A stretch of DNA of 64,000 nucleotides, from positions 496,001 to 560,000 of the forward strand of contig NZ_QCXY01000002.1 in assembly GCF_003347495.1 (NCBI RefSeq), in the 5' to 3' direction. The notes below the pieces were generated by a model. That model did not search any database. It was not told where the DNA came from and saw only the letters and a program-made list of their open reading frames with translations. Position numbers and translations under genes: made by a program. Position 1 is the first letter of the stretch. Each line of letters begins with the position of its first letter. The DNA is from Pleomorphovibrio marinus. Lineage in GTDB: Bacteria > Bacteroidota > Bacteroidia > Cytophagales > Cyclobacteriaceae. Below are positions 43,717 through 51,204 of the stretch, piece after piece.

Positions 43717-44743
43717 GCACCCCAAGTTGCCAAAGAATAAAATCGGCTATACTTTAAAGGAATACGAGGGAGCGCTTTCCACCTTATGTGCGGGGTGTGG
43801 GCACGACAGCATCAGTGCGGCTATCGTACAGGCTTGCTATGACCTTTCTATAGAACCCCATCGGGTGGCCAAAATCAGCGGGATAGGGTGTTCCTCCAAG
43901 ACTCCTGCTTATTTTTTGGGGAATTCCCATGGGTTTAACTCTGTGCATGGGCGCATGCCCTCCGTGGCCACAGGTGCCAATTTGGCTAATAAGGACCTGG
44001 TGTATTTCGGCGTGTCGGGGGATGGGGATACGGCCTCCATAGGTATGGGGCAGTTTGTACATGCTATCAGAAGGAACCTGAATATGGTGTATCTGGTCAT
44101 GAATAACGGTTGTTATGGCCTGACCAAGGGACAGGATTCGGCTACAGCTGACAAGGGTTCCAAGAGCAAGGCAGGGTCTATCAATCCTTTTCTTCCTGTT
44201 GACCTGGCAAGCATGGCAGTAGAACTCGGAGCTACTTTTGTAGCGCAGAGTTTCAGTGGGGACAAGGGGCAGTTGGTACCCCTGATAAAAGCAGCTATCC
44301 ATCACACTGGTTTTGCATTCATCAATGTGATTTCACCTTGTGTCACCTTCAATAATAACGTGGGCTCCACAAAATCCTATGATTATGTGCGTGGTCACCT
44401 AGGGGTTACCTCCCTCATGGATTTAGTGATGGAAAAAGAACCCATCGCTGTGGATTATGAGCAGGGTACAGTGGCCAGGGTAGCCTTACACGATGGTACC
44501 GAATTGGAATTAAGCAAATTGGCCAATGACTGGGACCCGAAAAACCGGATATCTGCCATGAACGCCATAGAACGGGCTAGAGAAAATGAGCAGGTGCTTA
44601 CTGGGCTCCTATACCTCAACACAGACTATGGGGATTTGCATGGGATTCTGGACACTAACGACACCCCCCTGAACCATATGGACGAATCTACCCTATGCCC
44701 CGGTAAGGCCAAGCTTGAGGATATAAATAAGGGTTTGCAGTAA
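43691..44743 (+). CDS. korB: 2-oxoacid:ferredoxin oxidoreductase, beta subunit
   Basis: 350 residues from ATG 43691 (MTYIKPLFRHPKLPKN), overlapping the alpha gene by 26 bases; an upstream ATG at 43613 is inside that gene. It binds thiamine diphosphate and one [4Fe-4S] cluster: LCAGCGHDS (about 34-42), a later GIGCSSKTP, and the TPP motif GDGDTASIG...MNNGCYGLTKGQ (about 118-150). The large C-terminal part (about 240-350) ends without extra domains. The three genes form one operon by overlap. Symbol provisional for the same reason as its partner. Such oxygen-labile enzymes are unusual but known in aerobic Bacteroidota. Confidence 0.87.
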   Translation: MTYIKPLFRHPKLPKNKIGYTLKEYEGALSTLCAGCGHDSISAAIVQACYDLSIEPHRVAKISGIGCSSKTPAYFLGNSHGFNSVHGRMPSVATGANLANKDLVYFGVSGDGDTASIGMGQFVHAIRRNLNMVYLVMNNGCYGLTKGQDSATADKGSKSKAGSINPFLPVDLASMAVELGATFVAQSFSGDKGQLVPLIKAAIHHTGFAFINVISPCVTFNNNVGSTKSYDYVRGHLGVTSLMDLVMEKEPIAVDYEQGTVARVALHDGTELELSKLANDWDPKNRISAMNAIERARENEQVLTGLLYLNTDYGDLHGILDTNDTPLNHMDESTLCPGKAKLEDINKGLQ

Positions 44744-45078
44744 GATAGGAATTCAAGTTTTGTTCCGGCCGGGTTTTAATTGTGATTGCTTATGGTAGGA
44801 GGATGAAGAAATGCATGGCTTTATGGCCTGTCCGATAGATAAAGGTATTTTTTTATATTTTAATATGTCTTTGGCCATTAGTCCAATTAATATTTTAACG
44901 AGAAATGTACGCTTTTTTAGCGTACAATATAATAAATTATAAAAGTAGTTAAGCATTTCAAAATGAGCTTGAAAGGTAGGTTGTCCCTTTATCTAAACCC
45001 GTTGAACTTTTGGCTCGAAATAATCTTTAAAATCCTTTTGAAAATGGAATCTAAAACTCTACTTGTTTAAAAATTACC
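44744..45078. other. Gap after the oxidoreductase operon, with one perfect hairpin
   Basis: 335 AT-rich bases. A perfect 8-base inverted repeat TGTACGCT / AGCGTACA around five T lies at 44906-44926, followed by AATATAATAAA. It has no T-run, so it is not an obvious terminator; it may be a binding site. A 67-codon minus-strand frame (44753-44956) has no recognisable features and I do not take it as a gene. Confidence 0.4.
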
Positions 45079-45747
45079 CTAATCTAAGTAAAAAAACACA
45101 CCCCAATCCATGGGAGTCCACAAGGAATTTTTAATACCGATCTTCTTCAAGCCGGCATTTGTCCAGTTGTTACACGTCCACAACATGTGGTATTTGCCAT
45201 GAGCCGCATAGAATGAATCGTACTCGTGATAGCCTTTTCCCGGAAAAATCTTAGGTTGGCCATCTTCTATGACAAAATATTCCAAAATGTATTCCACCAG
45301 GGTTCGGTACATTTCTTCAGAAATCCAGATACTGCGGGCATCATCATTTGTCGGTGGCCTATACCTTCTGTGTTCCACGTGCATAGCAGCTTCGCTGGGG
45401 ACAAACAATGCTTTTACAAGGGTAGGAAAGGTAAGGTCACTCATGGTGGGTGTGTTCAAATAAAAGTTCTTTTCTCCCCAACCTATGGCAATATGATTGA
45501 TTTTTGCCTGTGTTTCCATTTCTAGTGGGAGTAAAGCCTCCCAATCATACACGCTGTTTTTAGAAGGAAGAATGAAGTCCGCATGAAGACCATTGGTTTG
45601 GACAAAGATTTCTATGTCCGTTTCTTCGGAGATTTTAGACGAATTTACAGGTACAAGCATTGCAAGTACGGCTGCAACTAAATATAAAATTAGTGCTCCT
45701 ATTAAAAATAATACAGGATAGAAGATGATCATCAACGCTTTTTTCAT
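45079..45747 (-). CDS. TIGR02117/DUF2459 family protein
   Basis: 222 residues with one membrane helix at the N-terminus (about 8-33, IIFYPVLFLIGALILYLVAA). The rest shows the DUF2459 landmarks: FVQTNGLHADFILPS (about 48-62), IAIGWGEKNFYLNTPTM (about 87-103), EHRRYRPP (about 125), and a C-terminal LWTCNNWTNAGLKKIGI with conserved Cys, Asn and Trp. These look like a thiol- or His-based active site (NlpC/P60-like arrangement is a possibility), but no function is established. The gene stands alone; a minus-strand TAAATTTA near 45781 could be its -7 element. Confidence 0.82.
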   Translation of the reverse strand: MKKALMIIFYPVLFLIGALILYLVAAVLAMLVPVNSSKISEETDIEIFVQTNGLHADFILPSKNSVYDWEALLPLEMETQAKINHIAIGWGEKNFYLNTPTMSDLTFPTLVKALFVPSEAAMHVEHRRYRPPTNDDARSIWISEEMYRTLVEYILEYFVIEDGQPKIFPGKGYHEYDSFYAAHGKYHMLWTCNNWTNAGLKKIGIKNSLWTPMDWGVFFYLD

Positions 45748-45817
45748 CCATGATCTTTTAAAATGGTCAACTAACTTCTCTAAATTTAGGAAATATTGCT
45801 TAAATTAAAACAAAGGC

Positions 45818-45939
45818 CGTCATTTCTCAAAGTTCTATGGTATCCCCCCAGTGCAATAGGAACATCTGCAACTTCTTTTCTTCTGTAATTCATCCCGCTT
45901 TCACCTTCTCCGGTAATCCGACTTAAATTCAAAATGACG
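45818..45939. repeat. Candidate short element bounded by inverted repeats
   Basis: In the 368-base gap before the GH32 gene, CGTCATTT (45818-45825) and AAATGACG (45932-45939) are exact inverted repeats enclosing 106 bases. The shape fits a small non-autonomous element. On the minus strand the interior is open for about 50 codons (SGMNYRRKEVADVPIALGGY) but is not a gene I recognise. No flanking target duplication is clear. The rest of the gap shows nothing. Confidence 0.3.
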
Positions 45940-46115
45940 CTGTGAAGCCATTCCGCCAAACTTGGGAAAATGAAAAGTTGGCTCGGTCCAAAAGCAGTTG
46001 GAATGAATTAGAAAAACCCTTATTGTTTTAATGAAACTGCACTTATCAGTTACCACCTTTTTTTCTTATATTCCCCATTCTTTCTCCGAAAGTATTAACT
46101 TGAGTACCCTTCAAA

Positions 46116-47597
46116 ATGAAAAATTATATCCAATTCCTTTTCGCTTTTCTTGCGTTCAACTTGGCCTGCTCCTCTTCTGAAGAGTCTGCGGACAAAGAAA
46201 GCAGGTTTGACGAGCCCTTTAGGCCACAGTACCACTTTACTCCCCCTTCCCAGTGGATGAACGACCCCAACGGTATGGTGTATTATGAGGGGGAATACCA
46301 CCTTTTTTACCAGCATTATCCGGACAGCAACGTTTGGGGTCCCATGCACTGGGGACATGCGGTGTCGGAGGACCTTATCCATTGGGAACACCTTCCCATA
46401 GCCATTGAGCCGGACAGTTTGGGGTGGATATTTTCCGGTTCTGCCGTCTTTGATGCTGAAAACAGCAGTGGCCTGGGTACAGCGGAAAACCCACCTCTAG
46501 TGGCCATTTATACCTACCACGACCCTGTGGGAGCAGAGGCAGAGCGGGATGATTTTCAAACACAGGGTATCGCATATAGTACCGATAAGGGAAGGAACTG
46601 GATCAAGTATGAGGGGAATCCCGTCTTGGGTAATCCGGGCATTCGAGACTTTAGGGATCCTAAAGTGATCTGGATGGAGGACAAATGGATCATGTCCCTT
46701 GCAGTGAAAGATCGGATCAGTTTCTATTCTTCTTCCAACCTATTGGATTGGAAGCATGAAAGTGATTTTCAACCTGCTTGGGCAGCCTATGGAGGGGTCT
46801 GGGAATGCCCAGACTTGTTTCCTTTGACTACTCCGTCTGGGGAGGAAAAATGGGTGCTATTGGTGAGTATCAACCCGGGCGGACCCAATGGGGGATCAGC
46901 TACCCAGTATTTTGTGGGGGATTTTGATGGTAAGGCTTTTTTCACAGAGAGCAGTGAGGTAAAATGGCTGGATTATGGTGCAGACAATTATGCCGGGGTG
47001 ACCTGGTCAAATATTCCAGATGAGGACGGCAGAAGGTTGTTTATAGGATGGATGAGTAACTGGACCTATGCCAATGTGGTGCCCACCGAAAATTGGCGAT
47101 CGGCTAAAACCTTGCCCCGGGAAATTAACCTGATTGAGCAGGAAGGGGATTACCTGGTGATCTCCAGTCCCTTAAAAGAGGTAGAAAAGCTAAGGGAGTC
47201 CAGCATTAAAAAAGAAGGAATCGAATGGGAGTTGGATAGCGAACTGGCTGAACTTATTTTATTTCCCGATCAGGGGGACTTCAGCCTGGAGATAGGTAAC
47301 GCAGATGGGGAAAAGGTGGTCTTTGAGAAAAAGGGGGATCGAGTAACCTTTGACCGCAGTAAATCCGGGATTACCGATTTCAGTGAGGCTTTCAGCGACA
47401 TTCACAGTGCTCCCCTTAATGGGCTGGAAATAGACGAGCTAAGGTTATTTCTGGACCGTTCTTCCATAGAGATTTTCATCAATGATGGAGAGCTGGTCAT
47501 GACGGAAATTGTGTTTCCAGAGTTTCCCTATTCCCAGGTAAAACTTACAGGGTTTAAGGGTAATTCCACATTGCATGCGTTAAGAGGGATTTGGTGA
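46116..47597 (+). CDS. Glycoside hydrolase family 32 lipoprotein (fructan hydrolase)
   Basis: 493 residues with a lipoprotein signal (FAFLAFNLAC, acylated Cys18). Splits beta-fructans such as levan, inulin or sucrose. The GH32 catalytic acids are all in place: Asp50 in WMNDPNGM (nucleophile), Arg180-Asp181 in FRDPKV (transition-state stabiliser) and Glu230 in WECPDLF (acid/base). The five-bladed propeller (about 38-350) is followed by the usual beta-sandwich ending SSIEIFINDGELVMTEIVF. Being a lipoprotein it is likely on the outer membrane or in the periplasm and may act on imported or external fructan. No SusCD pair or fructokinase is near. Levan versus inulin preference cannot be told. Confidence 0.93.
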   Translation: MKNYIQFLFAFLAFNLACSSSEESADKESRFDEPFRPQYHFTPPSQWMNDPNGMVYYEGEYHLFYQHYPDSNVWGPMHWGHAVSEDLIHWEHLPIAIEPDSLGWIFSGSAVFDAENSSGLGTAENPPLVAIYTYHDPVGAEAERDDFQTQGIAYSTDKGRNWIKYEGNPVLGNPGIRDFRDPKVIWMEDKWIMSLAVKDRISFYSSSNLLDWKHESDFQPAWAAYGGVWECPDLFPLTTPSGEEKWVLLVSINPGGPNGGSATQYFVGDFDGKAFFTESSEVKWLDYGADNYAGVTWSNIPDEDGRRLFIGWMSNWTYANVVPTENWRSAKTLPREINLIEQEGDYLVISSPLKEVEKLRESSIKKEGIEWELDSELAELILFPDQGDFSLEIGNADGEKVVFEKKGDRVTFDRSKSGITDFSEAFSDIHSAPLNGLEIDELRLFLDRSSIEIFINDGELVMTEIVFPEFPYSQVKLTGFKGNSTLHALRGIW

Positions 47598-47676
47598 TGC
47601 TAATTTCTAAAAATGAAATTTTGCTTATTCAGTACCCTTAGTTATGTCTTCCTTTCCAACTGTTTTCTGATTTCCT

Positions 47677-47754
47677 TCAGATAATTTCCTTTAGCCTTTC
47701 TGGTCCATCCACCCTTACCTCGTCCCCATAGGAAAGGATTTCGGCAAACAGAGG
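47677..47754 (-). pseudogene. C-terminal remnant of a WYL-domain regulator
   Basis: In the 467-base gap between the GH32 and ABC-F genes, one minus-strand frame of 25 codons reads PLFAEILSYGDEVRVDGPER then LKEII, which resembles the C-terminal end of WYL-domain regulators (the pattern of a hydrophobic strand, SYGDEVxVxxPE, then a helix). A stop precedes it at 47755-47757 and no further upstream part is recognisable. So this would be a remnant of a lost gene. The match is short and could be chance. Confidence 0.35.
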
Positions 47755-47946
47755 TTAGGAAGGACGTCAAAGATGTGGGTCAAAGCCAACCTCAGCGGAT
47801 TTTGGAATTGCGAACCGTGGGAAGTAAGATTTCCATTAAAAAGACTTTTGAATATGCGGATAATTGTTTGCTCGAGGAGTTGTTCAATATGCGGGTTGAT
47901 AACTCATTTTGACCTACTTTTTCATTAAAAATTTTTCGAAAAATCG

Positions 47947-47954
47947 TATATTTG
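47947..47954 (+). promoter_or_regulatory. Candidate -7 element of the ABC-F gene
   Basis: TATATTTG matches TAnnTTTG exactly; the expected -33 TTG is not seen at the right spacing. A start near 47960 would leave about 105 bases of leader. Confidence 0.5.
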
Positions 47955-47979
47955 CATCCGCACTAAAATAGAAACGAAC

Positions 47980-47991
47980 ATGAAGCTGTAA
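47980..47991 (+). other. Three-codon upstream frame (M-K-L-stop) in the ABC-F leader
   Basis: ATGAAGCTGTAA lies 74 bases before the ABC-F start, preceded by the A-rich GAAACGAAC. Very short leader frames precede several ABC-F resistance genes and serve in ribosome-stalling control. Here it could as well be chance. Confidence 0.25.
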
Positions 47992-48064
47992 TTTCTTTCA
48001 GACACAAATAAGGTCAGATCCTTCAGGGGTTTTTCCATTTTGTTAACCTTTTAAGAAAGAAATT

Positions 48065-49651
48065 ATGCTTGTTTTACAAAACGTTTCATTTGCACTCCCC
48101 AATAAGGATTTGCTGTTTGCCAAGCTAAGTCTCACAGTAAACCCTCAGGACAAAATCGCTTTAATCGGAAACAACGGTGTAGGCAAGTCCACCTTGTTGA
48201 AAATCATTCAAGGAGAATTGTCTCCTACTGGAGGTTTTCTAAAAGTGGATACAGAGCCTTATTTTATCCCTCAGATTTTCGGACAATACGACCACCTTAC
48301 GGTTGCACAGGCTTTAGGGGTATCCAATAAAATTATCGCGTTAAAGGAAATTTTGGAGGGAAAGGCCACCGAGGAAAACTTCACCTTACTTGCGGAAGAT
48401 TGGACTATCGAAGAGCGATGTATCGAAGCACTGAAGGAATGGCAACTAGGGGGAATGATGCTGAGGCAAAAACTGGAGAGATTAAGTGGAGGCCAAAAGA
48501 CAAAGGTATTTCTGGCAGGGATTTCCATTCATCAACCCAAACTAGTTTTAATGGACGAACCTAGTAACCATTTGGATACCTTTGGAAGACAACTTTTGTA
48601 TGAGTTTGTTCAATCCACATCCAGTACCTTACTGCTGGTAAGCCATAACAGGAAACTACTAAACCTTATGAATCAAGTAGCAGAATTGAGCAAAGGGGGG
48701 ATTACGGTTTATGGAGGAAATTATGATTTTTATTTGAAGCAAAAGGAAATAGCACGTAATGCCTTATGTCATGATATTCAAGAAAATGAAAAAGCCTTAA
48801 GAAAAGCAAAAGAAAAGGAACAGGAAACATTGGAGCGACAGCAAAGGAGAGCATACAGAGGAAAAAAGAAGCAGGAAAAAGCGGGCATGCCCAGAATAGC
48901 CATGAACCAAATGAGGAACAACGCTGAGAAAAGCACAGCAAAATTCAAGAATGTGCATGCCGATAAGCTAGGAGGTATCTCCCAGGAATTACAGGAATTG
49001 CGCGCTGAATTACCGGGTATGGATAAAATGAAATTCGGTTTTGACCATTCCACCTTGCACAAGGGTAAAATACTGTTTTCCGCAAAAGCCATCAATTTTT
49101 GCTATACTACGCCATTCCTTTGGGATGAAAACCTTAATTTTCAAATTTGCAGTGGTGAACGAATTGCCATAAAGGGATTAAACGGTTCTGGAAAAACCAC
49201 CTTGATTAAACTGATTTTGGGTGATTTGGAGCCACAAGTTGGAACAGTGTATAGGGCCAACAACAAATCGGTATATATTGACCAGCATTATTCGCTTATC
49301 GACACCCAATTAAAAGTAATCGAACAAGCTCAGCAGTACAATGTATCTGGTTTACAGGAACACGAAATTAAAACCAGGTTAAGCCGATTTTTATTTCCCA
49401 AGGAATTCTGGGACAAACCCTGTAGTGCTTTAAGCGGCGGAGAAAGAATGCGCTTACTATTATGCTGTCTCACCATTACCTGCCAATCGCCGGATATTAT
49501 TGTATTAGATGAGCCAACCAATAACTTAGATATTCAAAATTCAGAAATACTGACTTCCGCAATCAACGAATATCAGGGGACGCTTCTTGTAGTCTCCCAC
49601 GATGAATATTTTTTGGACCAGGTGAATATTGAACGGAACATATTTTGTTGA
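48065..49651 (+). CDS. ABC-F family ATPase
   Basis: 528 residues, two ABC domains in one chain and no membrane segments: the ABC-F layout, whose members act on the ribosome as translation factors or, in some cases, protect it from antibiotics. First domain: Walker A GNNGVGKST (about 35-43), signature LSGGQKTKV (about 140), Walker B LVLMDEPSNHLD (about 160). Second: GLNGSGKTT (about 373), LSGGERMRL (about 458), IIVLDEPTNNLD (about 480). The linker between the domains (about 240-315) is long, basic and predicted helical, the part that contacts the P-site tRNA. Whether this is a resistance type or a housekeeping type is open. A leader with a three-codon frame precedes it and a bidirectional terminator follows. 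Confidence 0.9.
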   Translation: MLVLQNVSFALPNKDLLFAKLSLTVNPQDKIALIGNNGVGKSTLLKIIQGELSPTGGFLKVDTEPYFIPQIFGQYDHLTVAQALGVSNKIIALKEILEGKATEENFTLLAEDWTIEERCIEALKEWQLGGMMLRQKLERLSGGQKTKVFLAGISIHQPKLVLMDEPSNHLDTFGRQLLYEFVQSTSSTLLLVSHNRKLLNLMNQVAELSKGGITVYGGNYDFYLKQKEIARNALCHDIQENEKALRKAKEKEQETLERQQRRAYRGKKKQEKAGMPRIAMNQMRNNAEKSTAKFKNVHADKLGGISQELQELRAELPGMDKMKFGFDHSTLHKGKILFSAKAINFCYTTPFLWDENLNFQICSGERIAIKGLNGSGKTTLIKLILGDLEPQVGTVYRANNKSVYIDQHYSLIDTQLKVIEQAQQYNVSGLQEHEIKTRLSRFLFPKEFWDKPCSALSGGERMRLLLCCLTITCQSPDIIVLDEPTNNLDIQNSEILTSAINEYQGTLLVVSHDEYFLDQVNIERNIFC

Positions 49652-49691
49652 AAATTCCTTTTTACCAATAACCTATTGCTAGAATTAAAAA

Positions 49692-49716
49692 AAGCCGGGC
49701 TTTTCAGCACCGGCTT
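49692..49716. terminator. Bidirectional terminator between ABC-F and the Bor-like gene
   Basis: AAGCCGG / CCGGCTT with a loop of 11, flanked by A-runs on the left and T-runs on the right, so it can end transcripts on both strands. It sits between two convergent genes. Confidence 0.85.
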
Positions 49717-49721
49717 CTTTT

Positions 49722-50015
49722 TTATTTCATCACCTTGGTAGTGGTTGGGGAATAAACCCCAAAGGTGATGGCATTTAAAAGACCATCAACAAAGCTATGC
49801 TGAATGGTCACCGAATAATCCGATGCCCCGGAGGCCATTTTCACCGGATCTGCAGTCTTGATGGGTGCCAAACCATAGATAAGGTAATGGCTTTTTTCTA
49901 CAGTTTCTACCCCTTTTTGAGGGCCTTCGCCCACCATATAACTTTGGGTATAGCAGGAGCTTAATGAACCTACGATAAATAGAAGAAGGGATGTTTGAAT
50001 AAGGATTTTTTTCAT
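49722..50015 (-). CDS. Bor/Iss-like lipoprotein
   Basis: 97 residues with a lipoprotein signal (LLLFIVGSLSSC, acylated Cys21). The body matches the Bor family of phage lambda and the Iss proteins of E. coli: a short YTQSYMVGEG region, then HYLIYGLAPIKTADPVKMA, and the C-terminal FVDGLLNAITFGVYSPTTTKV, which parallels FVNGLLGFITLGIYTP in Bor. Bor gives serum resistance in E. coli; in Bacteroidota such proteins are of unknown role. The terminator overlaps its 3' end. A promoter (TTG at 50067-50069, 20 bases, AAAATTTG at 50039-50046) and the palindrome 50070-50085 lie directly upstream. Confidence 0.82.
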   Translation of the reverse strand: MKKILIQTSLLLFIVGSLSSCYTQSYMVGEGPQKGVETVEKSHYLIYGLAPIKTADPVKMASGASDYSVTIQHSFVDGLLNAITFGVYSPTTTKVMK

Positions 50016-50069
50016 GGTTTTTAGATTTAAATTTTTTACAAATTTTTACTTTAAATTACTGGTAATCAA

Positions 50070-50085
50070 TCACATAATTGTGTGG
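50070..50085 (-). promoter_or_regulatory. Palindromic site upstream of the Bor-like gene
   Basis: TCACATAATTGTGTGG, one of four related sites (TCACA-N6-TGTG[A/G]). It directly abuts the -33 TTG at 50067-50069 and is 54 bases before the ATG. Its position just upstream of the -33 element suggests an activator site (inference). Confidence 0.55.
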
Positions 50086-50137
50086 TAGTGGTGTTGATAT
50101 TTCACTTGTCATTGCCAAAGACAAATTAATGAATTGC

Positions 50138-50743
50138 CTAATAGATATTGGAAGGCTCCAGATCAGCTCTACTTACCTTAGCAGGGATGGGGTTTCTTTT
50201 TAAGGGTTTTGTGGTGATCATTTTTTGCAGGTGTATCCTGGCCCGGCTCAACTGGGATTTAGAAGTGTTTTCACTGATGTTCAACTGCCGTGCAATCTCC
50301 TGATGGGAGTAGCCTTCCAGGGCGTATAAGTTAAATACTGTCCTATATCCTATCGGAAGGGTATTGATCAATTTCATCAGGTCCTCAACGGCAAAGCCAT
50401 CTGTAGGTGCCACTGTAACCGGGGCAGGGAGTATTCCCTCCAATCCTATTTCCTTGTAAAGGTTTTTTTCTTTTTCCAGGTACATCAGGCATTCATTTAC
50501 CATAATCTTTCTGATCCATCCTGCAAAGCTCCCACTGCCCTTAAACTGCTGGATGCGTTCAAAAACTTTCATAAACCCCACAATCAACACATCTTCCGCA
50601 GCAGCCGTTTCTTTGACATACCTTAAGCAGAGGGCATACATTTTTGGGGAATAGCGCTCATACACCTCTTTTTGAATCGAGGGTATGTTTTGCTGGCAGC
50701 CCAGGAACAGGTCGTTCTCAGAATAATTTTTAAGACATTTCAT
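50138..50743 (-). CDS. ECF-family RNA polymerase sigma factor
   Basis: 201 residues with the two conserved sigma regions. Region 2 (about 20-90): RYSPKMYALCLRYVKETAAA, then EDVLIVGFMKVFERIQQFKG and GSFAGWIRKIMVNECL, the -10-binding part. Region 4 (about 125-180): LINTLPIGYRTVFNLYALEG and a helix-turn-helix YSHQEIARQLNISENTSKSQ, the -35-binding part. No anti-sigma gene lies next to it. It matches ECF factors of Bacteroidota; the regulon is unknown. The start codon follows a repeat copy directly (see 50744-50855), and a palindromic site lies 70 bases further up once the repeat is subtracted. Confidence 0.9.
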   Translation of the reverse strand: MKCLKNYSENDLFLGCQQNIPSIQKEVYERYSPKMYALCLRYVKETAAAEDVLIVGFMKVFERIQQFKGSGSFAGWIRKIMVNECLMYLEKEKNLYKEIGLEGILPAPVTVAPTDGFAVEDLMKLINTLPIGYRTVFNLYALEGYSHQEIARQLNISENTSKSQLSRARIHLQKMITTKPLKRNPIPAKVSRADLEPSNIY

Positions 50744-50855
50744 ATGTTTATAATTTCTTTTTAGCGGTCATATAGCCTGCCCCGAACTCGTTTCGGGGGA
50801 ATCTCGCAACGATAATCATCCCAGTGTGTGACGTTCTCCTTATGCTCGATTTCAT
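50744..50855 (-). repeat. Intergenic repeat copy abutting the ECF sigma gene
   Basis: Same family as copies A-D near argG. On the minus strand it begins ATGAAATCGAGC and ends AAAAAGAAATTATAAACAT directly before the sigma ATG. It keeps a 35-codon open frame (MKSSIRRTSHTG...MTAKKKL) and the CCCCGAAACGAGTTCGGGG stem. Confidence 0.85.
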
Positions 50856-50925
50856 GGTTCTGGTATTGCTTTAAAAATGGATAAAAATCATATCCAAAAT
50901 TCCGAAACTCAGCTTGGTTTCGAAA

Positions 50926-50941
50926 TCACATAAATGTGTGA
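50926..50941 (-). promoter_or_regulatory. Palindromic site upstream of the ECF sigma gene
   Basis: TCACATAAATGTGTGA, the same family of site. It lies 182 bases from the sigma ATG but only 70 without the inserted repeat copy. The remaining 51-kb gap (50942-51204) shows nothing further that I can support. Confidence 0.5.
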
Positions 50942-51204
50942 AAGTGTTTGTGTTGGGTCATGAAAAATGATTTATAATTATGTTATTCAGAGTGTTTCCC
51001 CAATTTTTTGGGCGTAAAAAAGTTAGGGGTTATAGAAACTTGAGATGGGTAAATTGGCCAAAGCACCCTATGGAACCATCTACAACTGGGGTCCTTTGTT
51101 TTAGTTGGTGATTGAGGATAGAAGGGCAAGTTGCATTACCCCACTACCCTCTCTCATTAATGAGTGATTATCAGTTCTTACCTCATCAAGAAAACTAGCA
51201 TCCC

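Noticed and set aside
44753-44956. 67-codon minus-strand frame after the oxidoreductase operon
   Set aside because: No start context, AT-rich, no recognisable features; crosses the perfect hairpin.
49722-50015. Bor-like gene as a prophage marker
   Set aside because: No integrase, terminase or structural phage genes are in the window; Bor-like lipoproteins occur in chromosomes.
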